Source: Treponema maltophilum ATCC 51939 (lineage in GTDB: Bacteria > Spirochaetota > Spirochaetia > Treponematales > Treponemataceae). From it: a stretch of DNA of 64,000 bases. This document shows positions 23,998 to 33,652 of this stretch, one piece after another. The translations under genes and the position numbers were made by a program. The notes below the pieces were generated by a model, which saw only the letters and a list, made by a program, of their open reading frames with translations, ran no database searches and had not been told where the DNA came from. Positions within the stretch are counted from its first letter, which is position 1, and every line of letters begins with the position of its first letter. The stretch spans positions 621,583 to 685,582 of the forward strand of contig NZ_KE332518.1 in the NCBI RefSeq assembly GCF_000413055.1, read 5' to 3'.

Positions 23998-24873
23998 TTA
24001 TTTTGCCGCCGCAAAATTCTTTAAAAACTTCCGCATCAAAAACGCAATCAGTACGGTTCCCAAAATCATAACGAAAGAAAGCGCATTGATAACCGGAGAC
24101 ACGCCGAAGCGGATCATCGAATAAACGTACAGCGGCAGCGTGGTGGAACCCGGTCCCGACACGAAAAAGGTGATGACGAAGTCTTCCAGCGACATGGTTA
24201 CCGCCATTAAAAATCCCGACGAAATTCCGGGTAAGATGGCCGGAACGATAACTTTAAACATCGCCTGCCGCTCGTTTGCGCCCAAATCGTACGCCGCTTC
24301 CACAATCGAAAAGTCGAACTCGTCTATGCGCGCAAGAATCATCAAAAAAACGAAGGGAAGGCAAAAGGTTGTGTGCGCGGCAAAAATCGAAAATAAACCG
24401 AGCGGCAGCTTTATGCCCGAAAAGAAAATCACGGTCGATACGCCGATGATAACTTCCGGCAAAACCATAGGCAAAAAGCTGATGGTTTGAATATATGTTT
24501 TCCCTTTGAATTTGTACCAGCTGATACCGAGGGCGGCAAGTGTGCCCAACACGGTCGAAACGGCTGCCGACGAAAAGGCGATGAGCAGGCTGTTGAAAAG
24601 CGAGCGCCACAGGTTTTTCGAATCGAACAGCAGCGCTTTGTACCACACTAAAGAGACGCCGGTAAAATCGCTTCCTTTGTTTGCATTGAATGAATAGACG
24701 ACGATGACAAAAAGCGGTAAAAACAAAAATACGAGCGTAAGCACGAGTACGGTAAGCGAAAACGAAAAACGGCTCCGTTTTTGGAACGCACGCCGTGCAT
24801 GCCGCGCCGGTTCCGAGCGAGGACGTGATTTATTTAAGCGGCTCACCAAGGCTCTAAATGGATTCACAATCAT
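23998..24873 (-). CDS. potC: Polyamine ABC transporter permease
   Basis: 291 residues with about six membrane segments after a basic N-terminal extension (residues 1-35, many R/K). The EAA loop is I-V-E-A-A-Y-D-L-G-A-N-E-R-Q-A, which docks the PotA ATPase. Its ATG overlaps the potB stop by 4 bases. The R/K-rich N-terminal extension is longer than in the E. coli protein; a later start is possible, but this one has a GAGG sequence upstream. Confidence 0.93.
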   Translation of the reverse strand: MIVNPFRALVSRLNKSRPRSEPARHARRAFQKRSRFSFSLTVLVLTLVFLFLPLFVIVVYSFNANKGSDFTGVSLVWYKALLFDSKNLWRSLFNSLLIAFSSAAVSTVLGTLAALGISWYKFKGKTYIQTISFLPMVLPEVIIGVSTVIFFSGIKLPLGLFSIFAAHTTFCLPFVFLMILARIDEFDFSIVEAAYDLGANERQAMFKVIVPAILPGISSGFLMAVTMSLEDFVITFFVSGPGSTTLPLYVYSMIRFGVSPVINALSFVMILGTVLIAFLMRKFLKNFAAAK

Positions 24874-25820
24874 ATGCCGCCTCTTTTTGCTGCGGTTTCG
24901 GTCTTTGCGCCGTTTTTAAGCGCGGCATCCTTGCGTACCGATGCAAGCATCCACAATACGGCGGCGGTGCTTAAAACGGTTATAATCATCGAAAAGGCGG
25001 CGGCAAGCGGCCAATTGCGCGTTTTGTTTACCTGATCGACGATGAGGTTTCCTATCATATACGAATCCTTGCCGCCGACCAAAAGCGGAACGGTGTACGC
25101 ACCGAATATCGGGATAAAGGTGAAGATAACCGCCGTCGTAATACCGCTTTTTATATTCGGCAAAAGTATTCTGATCATCGAACCGACCTTCGTTGCGCCC
25201 AAGTCGCGGGCGGCTTCCAAAAGCGAAAAGTCGAACCTGTCTATCGAAGTAAAAACGGGCAAAATCGCGTACGGCAAATACATGTATACCGATACGATGA
25301 TGACGGCGCTTTTGTTGTATAAAAACTGCACGGAATCTTCGGTAAGATGAAGCTGCATAAGCATGGTATTTAAAAGTCCGTCGCTGCCCAAAATGGACAT
25401 CCACGCGAAAATGCGGATGAGCGAGTTTGTCCAAAACGGTACGATAACCAACAGCAAAAGCAGGTTTTGCCTGCGGCTTTTTGCCATTGCATACCCGCAG
25501 GGCAGGGCGACGGCGATGGTTATGACTGTGGAAAGAAGCGATATCCACAGCGTCCGCATCAGTACGATCGCGTATGCGGGGTTTAAAAGCTGCCGGTACG
25601 CATCGAGCGAAAATTCGTGTACGATGCCGCCGTATAAGCCTTTTTTTAAAAAACTGTACAGAGTGATGATGACAAGCGGCGCTACAAAAAAAACGGTGAA
25701 CCATATGCCCATGGGCCACGCGTACAGCAAACCCAGCTTGTTCCGTTTTTGCAGGAGCAAATCGTTTTGCGCTTGAGCCGGCAGGGGCTTTTCGCCTTTG
25801 GCGTTCGTAAGGCCGTTCAT
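24870..25820 (-). CDS. potB: Polyamine ABC transporter permease
   Basis: 316 residues, six predicted membrane segments, the first around residues 32-56. EAA motif L-L-E-A-A-R-D-L-G-A-T-K. Pairs with PotC to form the channel. The start overlaps the potA stop by 4 bases and the end overlaps potC by 4 bases, so stoichiometry is likely set by coupling. Confidence 0.93.
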   Translation of the reverse strand: MNGLTNAKGEKPLPAQAQNDLLLQKRNKLGLLYAWPMGIWFTVFFVAPLVIITLYSFLKKGLYGGIVHEFSLDAYRQLLNPAYAIVLMRTLWISLLSTVITIAVALPCGYAMAKSRRQNLLLLLVIVPFWTNSLIRIFAWMSILGSDGLLNTMLMQLHLTEDSVQFLYNKSAVIIVSVYMYLPYAILPVFTSIDRFDFSLLEAARDLGATKVGSMIRILLPNIKSGITTAVIFTFIPIFGAYTVPLLVGGKDSYMIGNLIVDQVNKTRNWPLAAAFSMIITVLSTAAVLWMLASVRKDAALKNGAKTETAAKRGGI

Positions 25821-26956
25821 TGTTCAATGTCCTCTACGATATAGCCGTCGTTCGCGCTCCACGAAATATACACGGTATCTTTCCATTCGATTTCGGGCCC
25901 GTCGTCCAAATAATTGGTATGCTGTTTGAATACTTTTATGATGGTGCCGTTTTCGAGCCGCACGTAGAATTTCGATTGAAAGCCCGAATACACCGGTTCT
26001 TCGACGATGCCGGTAAACACGTTGATGTTCGGTTTTTCCGGCGGGGGATCGAGCGAAATGCGGATTTTTTCGGGGCGCACGGTAAAGCACACGCGCTGTC
26101 CTTCTTCGGTGCGCTCGTAGTCGGTTACTTTAATATTCGACGACAATTCGGGAATGTCGAGCGTGCACATAAATTCGGGATCTTTTCCCTGTTCGACCGG
26201 CCAGTCCCTGCATTCTTCGACGCGTGCGGCAAAGATGTTCGTTTCGCCGATAAACTGTGCCGTAAATTCGGTTGCGGGGCTTTCGTAGATTTCGAACGGC
26301 GTTCCCACTTGCAGCACCTTTCCCTGATTCATAACGGCGATCCGGTCCGAAACGGAAAGCGCTTCGGATTGGTCGTGCGTTACATAGATGAAGGTGATGC
26401 CGATTTTATCGTGCAATTTGTCGAGTTCGATCAAAAGGTTCGAGCGCAGTTTTGCATCAAGCGCCGACAGCGGTTCGTCCAAAAGCAAAATGTCCGGCTC
26501 GTTGATAAGCGCGCGGGCAATGGCGACACGCTGACGCTGGCCGCCTGAAAGCTGGTTCGGTTTTTTGTTCATGTGCGTGTCGAGCTGCACCATGCGTAAG
26601 TATTCGCACACGCGTTCGTCTATAACCGATTTATTCAGCTTTTTTAATTTGAGCGGAAAGGCGACGTTGTCGTACACCGACAAATGCGGAAACAGCGCAT
26701 AATTTTGAAAAACGGTGTTCGAGCCGCGCTTGTTCGGCGGCGTGGTCGTGACGTTTTTATCGTTAAATAAAACCGAGCCTTCGTCGGGAAATTCGAAACC
26801 CGCGATAATTCTGAGCAGGGTCGTTTTACCGCAGCCGGAAGGTCCCAGCAGGGAAAAAAATTCGCCCTTTTTTATGGATACATCCACATTGTTCAAAGCA
26901 TGAAAGCTGCCGAAATGTTTCGACACGCCGTTGATGGATACCGTGCTACCTTTCAA
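25817..26956 (-). CDS. potA: Polyamine ABC transporter ATPase
   Basis: 379 residues if begun at the TTG at 26956, which has AGGA seven bases upstream. A longer frame to 27010 adds a cysteine-rich stretch without a ribosome binding site. Walker A G-P-S-G-C-G-K-T-T, signature L-S-G-G-Q-R-Q-R-V-A-I-A-R-A-L, Walker B I-L-L-L-D-E-P-L-S-A-L-D, then a C-terminal TOBE domain (~260-379). First gene of potABCD. A TTGACA at 27030-27025 (minus strand) may be its -35, but the -10 is weak (CATTGT). Confidence 0.92.
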   Translation of the reverse strand: MKGSTVSINGVSKHFGSFHALNNVDVSIKKGEFFSLLGPSGCGKTTLLRIIAGFEFPDEGSVLFNDKNVTTTPPNKRGSNTVFQNYALFPHLSVYDNVAFPLKLKKLNKSVIDERVCEYLRMVQLDTHMNKKPNQLSGGQRQRVAIARALINEPDILLLDEPLSALDAKLRSNLLIELDKLHDKIGITFIYVTHDQSEALSVSDRIAVMNQGKVLQVGTPFEIYESPATEFTAQFIGETNIFAARVEECRDWPVEQGKDPEFMCTLDIPELSSNIKVTDYERTEEGQRVCFTVRPEKIRISLDPPPEKPNINVFTGIVEEPVYSGFQSKFYVRLENGTIIKVFKQHTNYLDDGPEIEWKDTVYISWSANDGYIVEDIEQ

Positions 26957-27049
26957 TGTTTTTCCTGTTCCCCCCGTTTCATTATGCTTGGAGCAACTTG
27001 TACAATGCAAAAAATACGGGGTATTGTCAATAGGAAATATGAAAAATCA

Positions 27050-27078
27050 TTGAATAAAAGCGCGTAATGGAGTATTAT
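27050..27078 (+). promoter_or_regulatory. gatCAB promoter, leaderless arrangement
   Basis: TTGAAT (27050-27055), 17 bp spacer, TATTAT (27073-27078), 5 bases to ATG 27084. Confidence 0.65.
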
Positions 27079-27083
27079 GCGGT

Positions 27084-27398
27084 ATGGCAAACGATGAAAA
27101 AAAGATTATCGACGAAAGCGTGCTGGAGGCCCTGTTGTACCTGTCGCGCTTGGCCGGTTCGTCTATTGATTTAAAAACTTTAAAAAATCAAGTAGACCGC
27201 ATTGTCGAATATTTTGACGTTCTGTCTGAATTCGACGATAGCGAAAATCCCTACGATGCGTATCCTTCGACCTGCGCCGATGCGCTGCGCGAAGATGTTC
27301 CCGTACCCGGCATAGACATCCCCGACATAAAAAAGATGACGACCGAATTTATGGACGGCTATTTCCGCGTTCCCAAAGTATTGGGCGAAGGAGCGTAG
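27084..27398 (+). CDS. gatC: Aspartyl/glutamyl-tRNA amidotransferase subunit C
   Basis: 104 residues. Wraps around GatA and GatB to stabilise the amidotransferase that converts misacylated Glu-tRNA(Gln) or Asp-tRNA(Asn). Features: V-L-E-A-L-L-Y-L-S-R-L-A-G near the start, L-K-N-Q-V-D-R-I-V-E-Y-F-D-V-L, and an R-E-D-V-P-V-P tail. First of the gatCAB operon, 5 bp before gatA. Confidence 0.92.
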   Translation: MANDEKKIIDESVLEALLYLSRLAGSSIDLKTLKNQVDRIVEYFDVLSEFDDSENPYDAYPSTCADALREDVPVPGIDIPDIKKMTTEFMDGYFRVPKVLGEGA

Positions 27399-27403
27399 GA
27401 CTT

Positions 27404-28897
27404 ATGAAACCGTACACGATTGAATCGGCGCTGCGCGATTTTAAAAACAATACGATCAGCTGCCGCGCTTTAACGGAAAAAGCCGCCGCCGCTTTTGAAG
27501 AAGACGCAAAAAGCGCTTCTCCGTTAAACGCTTTTTTGGACATATATCCTGATGCGGCGCAAATCGCGCAGAAATACGACGACGAGCGCAAAAACGCCGT
27601 TTCTTCGGGAACGCTGGACGCTCTTTCGGCAAAAAAACCGCTTTTGGGCGTGCCGTTCGGCGTAAAAGACAATATTTCGGTAAAAGGCAAGCCGCTTACC
27701 TGCGCAAGCCGCATTTTGCAGGGGTACACCGCACCGTACAGCGCGACGGTTATTAAACGCTTAACCGACGCCGGCGCAATTCCTTTGGGGCGCTGCAATC
27801 AGGATGAGTTTGCGATGGGCTCTTCGACCGAATATTCGGTCTACGGGCCCACGCGCAACCCGATAAACCGCGACTATGTTGCAGGCGGCTCTTCCGGCGG
27901 TTCGGCCGCAGCGGTGGCCGCAGGTTTGGTGCCCTTTGCTTTAGGTACCGAAACGGGCGGTTCGGTGCGCCTTCCCGCGTCTTATTGCGGCGTATACGGC
28001 TTAAAGCCGTCTTACGGCCTGTTGAGCCGCTGGGGCGTCGTCGCCTTCGGCAGTTCCCTCGATCAGGTCGGCGTGTTCGGCACGAGCCCCGCCGACATTG
28101 CGCTTCCGCTTTCCGTTATGGCGGGTAAAGATCCGTACGACGATACGTCCTGCGATCTTCCTTCCGGCAGCGAACTCTCGCCGTCGTGCAGCGCCTTAAC
28201 CGACGAGCGCATCGCTTCGCTTAAAATCGCCGTTCCGTGTCAATTTGCCCAAGCGAAGGGCTTGGATCCGCAAGTCGCGTCGGTATTCGAAAAAACAAAG
28301 GCGTGGTTTACCGAGCGCGGCGCTTCAATAGAGCTTGCGGACCTTCCCGTTTTGGACGCATCGATTGCTTCATATTACGTTATCGCCCTCAGCGAAGCGG
28401 CGAGCAATTTAAGCCGCTTCGACGGCATCCGCTACGGTAACCGCAAAGACAGCGGCGAAGGCTACGACGAACTGTACATTCAAACGCGGAGCGAAGGCTT
28501 CGGCGCCGAAGTAAAGCGGCGCATTATCATCGGCAATTACGTGCTTTCCGAGCAGTTTTCCGGCTCCTGTTACAAAAAGGCGATGAGCGTTCGCGCCCGC
28601 ATTCAGCGCGATATTGCAAAACTGTACGAATCGTACGACTGTATTTTGTGCCCGACCTGTCCGACCGCCGCGTTTAAGCTCGGGCAAAAAACGGAAGATC
28701 CCATGGAAATGTATTTGTCCGATATGTTTACCGTATTTGTCAATTTGAGCCGCACCGCATCGATAAATGTGCCTGCGGGCTTTACAAGCGAAGGGCTTCC
28801 CGTCGGCGTTCAGTTTGCCGGTCCCATGTTCAGTGAAAAACGTCTTCTTTCCATGGCTCAAGCCTGGTACGAACGCGGCAACGGAGGTACAAAATGA
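27404..28897 (+). CDS. gatA: Aspartyl/glutamyl-tRNA amidotransferase subunit A
   Basis: 497 residues, amidase-signature enzyme releasing ammonia from glutamine. The Ser-cisSer-Lys triad is visible: catalytic lysine in G-V-K-D-N-I-S-V-K-G and the serines in G-G-S-S-G-G-S-A-A-A-V and T-G-G-S-V-R-L-P-A. Substrate loop Y-G-L-L-S-R-W-G is present. Its stop overlaps gatB by 4 bases. Confidence 0.97.
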   Translation: MKPYTIESALRDFKNNTISCRALTEKAAAAFEEDAKSASPLNAFLDIYPDAAQIAQKYDDERKNAVSSGTLDALSAKKPLLGVPFGVKDNISVKGKPLTCASRILQGYTAPYSATVIKRLTDAGAIPLGRCNQDEFAMGSSTEYSVYGPTRNPINRDYVAGGSSGGSAAAVAAGLVPFALGTETGGSVRLPASYCGVYGLKPSYGLLSRWGVVAFGSSLDQVGVFGTSPADIALPLSVMAGKDPYDDTSCDLPSGSELSPSCSALTDERIASLKIAVPCQFAQAKGLDPQVASVFEKTKAWFTERGASIELADLPVLDASIASYYVIALSEAASNLSRFDGIRYGNRKDSGEGYDELYIQTRSEGFGAEVKRRIIIGNYVLSEQFSGSCYKKAMSVRARIQRDIAKLYESYDCILCPTCPTAAFKLGQKTEDPMEMYLSDMFTVFVNLSRTASINVPAGFTSEGLPVGVQFAGPMFSEKRLLSMAQAWYERGNGGTK

Positions 28898-30426
28898 GCT
28901 TGGATTACCGCGTCGTTATCGGCTGCGAAATACACTGTCAGCTTACAACAAAAACAAAGGCCTTTTGCGCGTGCGAAAACCGTTACGGCAGCATGCCCGA
29001 TACGCGCGTGTGCCCGGTGTGTCTGGGACTTCCCGGCGCCATGCCGCGCGTGAGCAAGGGCTATGTGCAAATGGGCGTTATTGCGGGAACCGCGCTCAAC
29101 TGCTCGATTGCACACTTTACGAAATTCGACCGCAAGCATTATTTTTATCCCGACTTAACCAAGGGCTATCAGATAACCCAATACGATATGCCCCTGTGTA
29201 CAAACGGCTACGTCGACATTCCCTACCGTCATTTGAGCGAAGATGCGCGTCCGGGCGGCAAGGATTACTACGGCAAAACTTTTTCGGGAGAAAACAACGA
29301 TATAGACGGCGCGTATAAACGCGTGCGCATCGAACGCATTCACTTGGAAGAAGACGTCGGCAAAAGTCTTCACTTGGAAGGCGCGCACAGCTACATCGAT
29401 TACAACCGCTCCGGCACCCCGCTCATCGAAATCGTTACGAAGCCCGATATGAATTCTCCGGAAGAAGCGGCGCTGTTTATGCAGACGGTTCAGGAAATCC
29501 TGCGCTATGTGCGTGTTACGAACGGCAATTTGGAAGAAGGAAATATGCGCTGCGATGCGAATATCAATTTGACCGTTTTTGAAGACGGCAAAGAATACCA
29601 CACGCCTATTTCCGAAATTAAAAACCTCAATTCGTTCCGTTCGGTAAAAGACGCCTGCGCATACGAAGTGCGCCGACAGCTTGAAGAATTTAAAACGAAC
29701 CGGAAGGAATTTAACGCCGGCTATAAAAACACAATGGGCTGGGACGACGTTAAAGGCGAAACGGTCATTCAGCGCACAAAAAATTCCTTTGTGGATTACC
29801 GCTTTGTCGTCGAGCCGGACATAAAGCCGTTCAGCCTGTCGGAAGAATTTATCGCGCAAGCCGCGGGTCAAGTCGGCGAACTTCCCGAAGCAAAGCGTAC
29901 CCGGTTTAAAAAAGAGTACGGACTTTCTTCGTTCGACGCCGAAACGCTCACGTCGACAAGGAGCCTTGCGCTGTGGTTCGAACAGGCGGCACAGCTTTCC
30001 AAAGACGTAAAAAAAACGGCAAACTGGATTTTGGCCGAATTGCTTGCGGTGCTGAACGAAAAAGAAATCGGCATCGACGACATCAATATTACGCCGAAGC
30101 ATATCGCCTCGCTCGTAAATGCGGTTGCCGATAAAAAAATCACGGGAAAGCAGGCGAAAGAAGTTTTTTCGTGCATGATTGAAAGCGGCAAAATGCCCGA
30201 CGACATAATCAAAGAAAAGGGAATGGAAGTCGTTTCCGACAGCGCCGAACTTTCGGCCTTTGTTGCCAACGTTATAAAAGAAAACGCTCAAGCGGTCGCC
30301 GACTACAAGGGCGGAAAAACGAACGTGTTCGGCTGGCTTATGGGGCAAATTATCAAAAAATCCGGCGGAAAGGCGACTCCCGCAGCTGCGGCCGCTTTGT
30401 TAAAAGCCGAATTGGAAAAACTTTAA
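28894..30426 (+). CDS. gatB: Aspartyl/glutamyl-tRNA amidotransferase subunit B
   Basis: 510 residues. GatB kinase-like domain opens with V-I-G-C-E-I-H-C-Q-L-T-T-K-T-K, followed by zinc-site cysteines in C-A-C-E and C-P-V-C-L-G-L-P-G, then F-D-R-K-H-Y-F-Y-P-D-L and G-N-L-E-E-G-N-M-R-C-D. The C-terminal YqeY-like tRNA-binding domain runs from about residue 360. The stop touches the start of the next gene (TAATG). Confidence 0.97.
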   Translation: MSLDYRVVIGCEIHCQLTTKTKAFCACENRYGSMPDTRVCPVCLGLPGAMPRVSKGYVQMGVIAGTALNCSIAHFTKFDRKHYFYPDLTKGYQITQYDMPLCTNGYVDIPYRHLSEDARPGGKDYYGKTFSGENNDIDGAYKRVRIERIHLEEDVGKSLHLEGAHSYIDYNRSGTPLIEIVTKPDMNSPEEAALFMQTVQEILRYVRVTNGNLEEGNMRCDANINLTVFEDGKEYHTPISEIKNLNSFRSVKDACAYEVRRQLEEFKTNRKEFNAGYKNTMGWDDVKGETVIQRTKNSFVDYRFVVEPDIKPFSLSEEFIAQAAGQVGELPEAKRTRFKKEYGLSSFDAETLTSTRSLALWFEQAAQLSKDVKKTANWILAELLAVLNEKEIGIDDINITPKHIASLVNAVADKKITGKQAKEVFSCMIESGKMPDDIIKEKGMEVVSDSAELSAFVANVIKENAQAVADYKGGKTNVFGWLMGQIIKKSGGKATPAAAAALLKAELEKL

Positions 30427-31217
30427 TGCAAAACGATGCGTACGATCGGTATAAAGAAGAGTTCGTAAAACGTTACGGTACGGTAAGCCGCGCGCGCGGC
30501 TGCTATCTGTATACGCAAAAGGGCGTGCGCATTACCGACTTGTATTTGGACGGCGGCCGGGCGATTTTGGGCCGCAGTTGTTCCGCCTCAAAGGCGTTTA
30601 AAGTTTTTAAAAACACAATCGATCGCGGCCAAACGGGTTCGTTTCCGAACATGTACGAAACGCGCTTTGAAAAAGCCGCCCTTTCGCTTTTAAAGGGCTT
30701 TGCTCATGCGCGCTGGTTTGCTTCCGAAGAATCGCTTTTTCGCGCCGTACTTGAAAGTCCGTGGGCTGCCGCCGCGGTGTGGCGACCCTGGAGCGGCCGC
30801 GATGATGAGCTGATTGAAGCGGATGCCGTTGCCGTATGCATACCCTTTGCTTTGTGCGGCAGCGGCTATGCTGTGTTGTTTACAGATAAAAACGGGACGC
30901 TTCCGCCGTCTTCCGACGAGTGTTCTCCCGCGCTGCTCAATGCCGCTTCCCGCGCTTTGTACGATTTGGCGCACGAACTTCCGCTCCGCGGCGAAGAGGA
31001 TTTTGCGCTCTTCGATTCGGTACTCGCTCGTTATTTTACGCGGCGCGGCGCCTATCTTGTTCCGAAGGTCGGCGAAAACCGGTATCGGGAGTTTTTTTTG
31101 CACTGCCTCGATTGCGCGCTTTTGCTGCCGCCCCTGTGCGCGCTTCCGGCGATTGTGCCTGTCGGAGCATCGCTCGGCGATTTTTCGCAGTTAAAACGCG
31201 CGGTATTTGAATATTGA
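30426..31217 (+). CDS. Truncated class III aminotransferase-like protein
   Basis: 263 residues. The first ~70 residues (Y-G-T-V-S-R-A-R-G-C-Y-L-Y, I-T-D-L-Y-L-D-G-G-R-A-I-L-G) match the N-terminal segment of class III aminotransferases such as glutamate-1-semialdehyde aminomutase. The remaining ~190 residues do not show the PLP-lysine motif, and class III enzymes are normally ~420 residues, so it is probably not an active transaminase. Its start overlaps the gatB stop by one base, so it is made with GatCAB. The role is unknown. Confidence 0.55.
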   Translation: MQNDAYDRYKEEFVKRYGTVSRARGCYLYTQKGVRITDLYLDGGRAILGRSCSASKAFKVFKNTIDRGQTGSFPNMYETRFEKAALSLLKGFAHARWFASEESLFRAVLESPWAAAAVWRPWSGRDDELIEADAVAVCIPFALCGSGYAVLFTDKNGTLPPSSDECSPALLNAASRALYDLAHELPLRGEEDFALFDSVLARYFTRRGAYLVPKVGENRYREFFLHCLDCALLLPPLCALPAIVPVGASLGDFSQLKRAVFEY

Positions 31218-31221
31218 GCTG

Positions 31222-31269
31222 AAAAGTTTTTTCGGAAGTTTACGCTTCCTTAAAAACTCTTTATAGGAG
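31222..31269 (+). repeat. Hairpin with attached ATAGGAG ribosome binding site
   Basis: AAAAGTTTTT..GGAAG/CTTCC..AAAAACT, then TTTATAGGAG seven bases before ATG 31275. It is a relative of the palindrome before aroF on the minus strand (8386-8341), sharing both hairpin and ribosome binding site. Confidence 0.55.
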
Positions 31270-31274
31270 AAGGT

Positions 31275-31574
31275 ATGCAGTCCGAAATGATTTTACAGTG
31301 TATAAAACTGGTGCTGGGCGGAATAGCGGCTTTTTTAGCTATAATGCTGTGGTCGAAAACGCGCGAGAGCGCGTGGATGGCGCTTATAGCGGGCACCGTT
31401 ACCTCTTATGCCGGCATTTTGTACGACGTACTGCGCGTATTCGGCATTGCCGCGTTTCAAAACGCTTCGCTTGAAATCGCGGGCATAAACCTTATTACCC
31501 TGTTTTTTGCCGTCGTCCCGCAGCTATGCTACGTGATTGCCTTTGTCCTTGCACTGATCCGAAAACGCTTTTAG
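31275..31574 (+). CDS. Small membrane protein of unknown function
   Basis: 99 residues, ATG preceded by AGGAG. Three hydrophobic segments at about residues 7-25, 33-52 and 66-93, ending in a basic R-K-R-F tail that probably stays cytoplasmic. I do not recognise the family. It is separated from the gat operon by a hairpin that may act as a processing or pausing site, and it is convergent with oppF. Confidence 0.6.
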   Translation: MQSEMILQCIKLVLGGIAAFLAIMLWSKTRESAWMALIAGTVTSYAGILYDVLRVFGIAAFQNASLEIAGINLITLFFAVVPQLCYVIAFVLALIRKRF

Positions 31575-31603
31575 TGTGCGTTTGTAAAACTCCGCCGCTC
31601 AAG

Positions 31604-32602
31604 CTACTTGTACAAAAAACACGCGACTTGATGGTCGGTTCCCGCCTCTCCTTTTTGCGTTAAAGCCGGCTGAGCGTTTTTGCAGCATTCCATGCGCGCG
31701 GGGCAGCGGTCGTAAAAATAGCAGCCGGGGCGCTGTTTGTCCGGGGCGGGGACGTCTCCGGTTAAAATAATGCGGTGGCGTTTCGCCTCGATTTCGGGGT
31801 CGGGAATGGGAGCGGCCGAAAGCAGAGCCTTTGTGTACGGGTGCAGCGGATTTGCGTACAAATCCTTGTAGTCGCTTATTTCTACAATCTTTCCCAAATA
31901 CATAACCGCAATCCGGTCCGAAATATACTGAATGACAGCCAGGTCGTGGGCAATAAACAAATAGGTTAAGCCCATTTCTTTTTGCACATCTTTAAAAAGG
32001 TTCAAAATCTGCGCTTGAATCGATACGTCCAAAGCCGAAACCGGCTCATCGGCTAAAATAAGGCTCGGACGCAAAGCCAAAGAGCGGGCAATGCCGATGC
32101 GCTGTCTTTGTCCGCCGGAAAACTCATGCGGATAACGGTTTTTAAAGAACTTCGAAAGGCCGACCATTTCCATAAGGGTTTCGACGCGCCGGTCGATTTC
32201 GTTTTCGGAAATGTCGATAATGCCGCGCTGTTTGTAGATGCGCAACGGTTCGGCGATAATCGAAGCCGTGGTCATGCGCGGATTTAAAGAGGCGTACGGA
32301 TCCTGAAAAACCATCTGTATATCTTTGCGCGCTTCCAGCAATTCTTTTTTGTTCATCGTTGTAAGATCTTTGCCGTTAAAAAGCACGGAACCCGCGGTCG
32401 GTTTATACAGTTGGGCAACTGCGCGCGCAACGGTCGATTTTCCGCAGCCGGACTCTCCGACCAAGCCGAGCGTTTCGCCTTTTTTTAAGTTAAAGTCTAT
32501 TCCGTCAACCGCATATATATAATTCTTTTTTCTGCCGAATAAACCTTCGCTTCCGGCCGGAAAATGCATTTTAAGATTTTTTACTTCAAGCAGGTTTTGC
32601 AT
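31604..32602 (-). CDS. oppF: Oligopeptide/dipeptide ABC transporter ATPase
   Basis: 332 residues. Walker A G-E-S-G-C-G-K-S-T-V, signature F-S-G-G-Q-R-Q-R-I-G-I-A-R-S-L, Walker B I-L-A-D-E-P-V-S-A-L-D. The C-terminal oligo_HPY extension holds C-Y-F-Y-D-R-C-P-A-R-M-E-C-C, which in OppD/F proteins often binds an Fe-S cluster. Last gene of the oppA-B-C-D-F order, with GGAG upstream of ATG. Confidence 0.93.
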   Translation of the reverse strand: MQNLLEVKNLKMHFPAGSEGLFGRKKNYIYAVDGIDFNLKKGETLGLVGESGCGKSTVARAVAQLYKPTAGSVLFNGKDLTTMNKKELLEARKDIQMVFQDPYASLNPRMTTASIIAEPLRIYKQRGIIDISENEIDRRVETLMEMVGLSKFFKNRYPHEFSGGQRQRIGIARSLALRPSLILADEPVSALDVSIQAQILNLFKDVQKEMGLTYLFIAHDLAVIQYISDRIAVMYLGKIVEISDYKDLYANPLHPYTKALLSAAPIPDPEIEAKRHRIILTGDVPAPDKQRPGCYFYDRCPARMECCKNAQPALTQKGEAGTDHQVACFLYK

Positions 32603-32637
32603 CGCTGTTCTCCTCTACTGTCGCTATTGTCGCGGCC

Positions 32638-33642
32638 TTATTCGGCTTTTTTATCGGCATACAGCCAGCAAGACGCGCAATGTCCGCCGCCGAAATCTTT
32701 AAGCGGCGGGTACTTTTTTTTGCATATGTCCATCGCCTTGCTGCAGCGCGGAAAGAAGGGGCAGCACGGCGGAAGGTCTATAACGTTCGGCGGCTGTCCC
32801 GGTATCGAATACAATCGTTCGGTATTCTCTTTGTCGAGGCGGGGAACGGATTGAATAAGACCGCACGTGTACGGATGCTTGGGGTTTTTGAAAATGTCTT
32901 CGGTGTTGCCGCGCTCCACAATGCGCCCCGCATACATAACGCAGATGGTATTGCACATGCCGGCGACGACGCCCAGCGAGTGGGTTATCATAATGACGGC
33001 CGTTCCCAAACGCTTCGAAAGATCCTGCATAAGTTCGAGAATCTGCGCTTGAATCGTTACGTCGAGCGCGGAAGTCGGTTCGTCGGCGATAAGGATTTCA
33101 GGATTACACGAAAGTCCCATCGCAATCATAACGCGCTGCCTCATGCCGCCTGAAAACTGGTGCGGGTAATTGTCTATGCGCTTTTCGGGGGCGGGAATAC
33201 CGGCCAGTTTGAGCATTTCTATCGCCTTCAATTTTGCTTCTTTTTTATTCAAACCTTGATGCAAAACAATGGTTTCCGTCATTTGTGTGGAAATGCGCAA
33301 AAACGGATTCAAGCTGGTCATCGGGTCTTGGAAGATCATCGATATTTTGTTCCCGCGAATTTTTTGAATTTGCTTTTCGTTCAACTTGAGCAAGTCTTCG
33401 CCGTGGAAGAACACTTCGCCGCCGACAATTTTTCCGGGCGGGTCGGGGATCAGGTTCATAATCGAAAGGTTTGTAACGCTTTTTCCCGATCCCGATTCGC
33501 CGACGATTCCCATCGTTTCGCCCTTATGCAAATCGAAAGTAATGCCGTCTACGGCTTTTACGATTCCTTCGTCCGTATTAAAATAGGTTTTCAGGTCTTT
33601 TACCTGTAAAATAACTTCGCCTTTTATCTGTGTCTTTTCCAT
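32638..33642 (-). CDS. oppD: Oligopeptide/dipeptide ABC transporter ATPase
   Basis: 334 residues. Walker [11 protein letters not shown], signature [15 protein letters not shown], Walker [14 protein letters not shown]-terminal cysteines [11 protein letters not shown] again match the oligo_HPY Fe-S pattern. It sits 10 bp after oppC and works as a heterodimer with OppF. Confidence 0.93.
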   Translation of the reverse strand: MEKTQIKGEVILQVKDLKTYFNTDEGIVKAVDGITFDLHKGETMGIVGESGSGKSVTNLSIMNLIPDPPGKIVGGEVFFHGEDLLKLNEKQIQKIRGNKISMIFQDPMTSLNPFLRISTQMTETIVLHQGLNKKEAKLKAIEMLKLAGIPAPEKRIDNYPHQFSGGMRQRVMIAMGLSCNPEILIADEPTSALDVTIQAQILELMQDLSKRLGTAVIMITHSLGVVAGMCNTICVMYAGRIVERGNTEDIFKNPKHPYTCGLIQSVPRLDKENTERLYSIPGQPPNVIDLPPCCPFFPRCSKAMDICKKKYPPLKDFGGGHCASCWLYADKKAE

Positions 33643-33652
33643 TCACACTGCC

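Noticed and set aside
26957-27010. Cysteine-containing N-terminal extension of PotA
   Set aside because: It begins at a TTG without a ribosome binding site; the TTG at 26956 has AGGA at good spacing and gives the normal family length.
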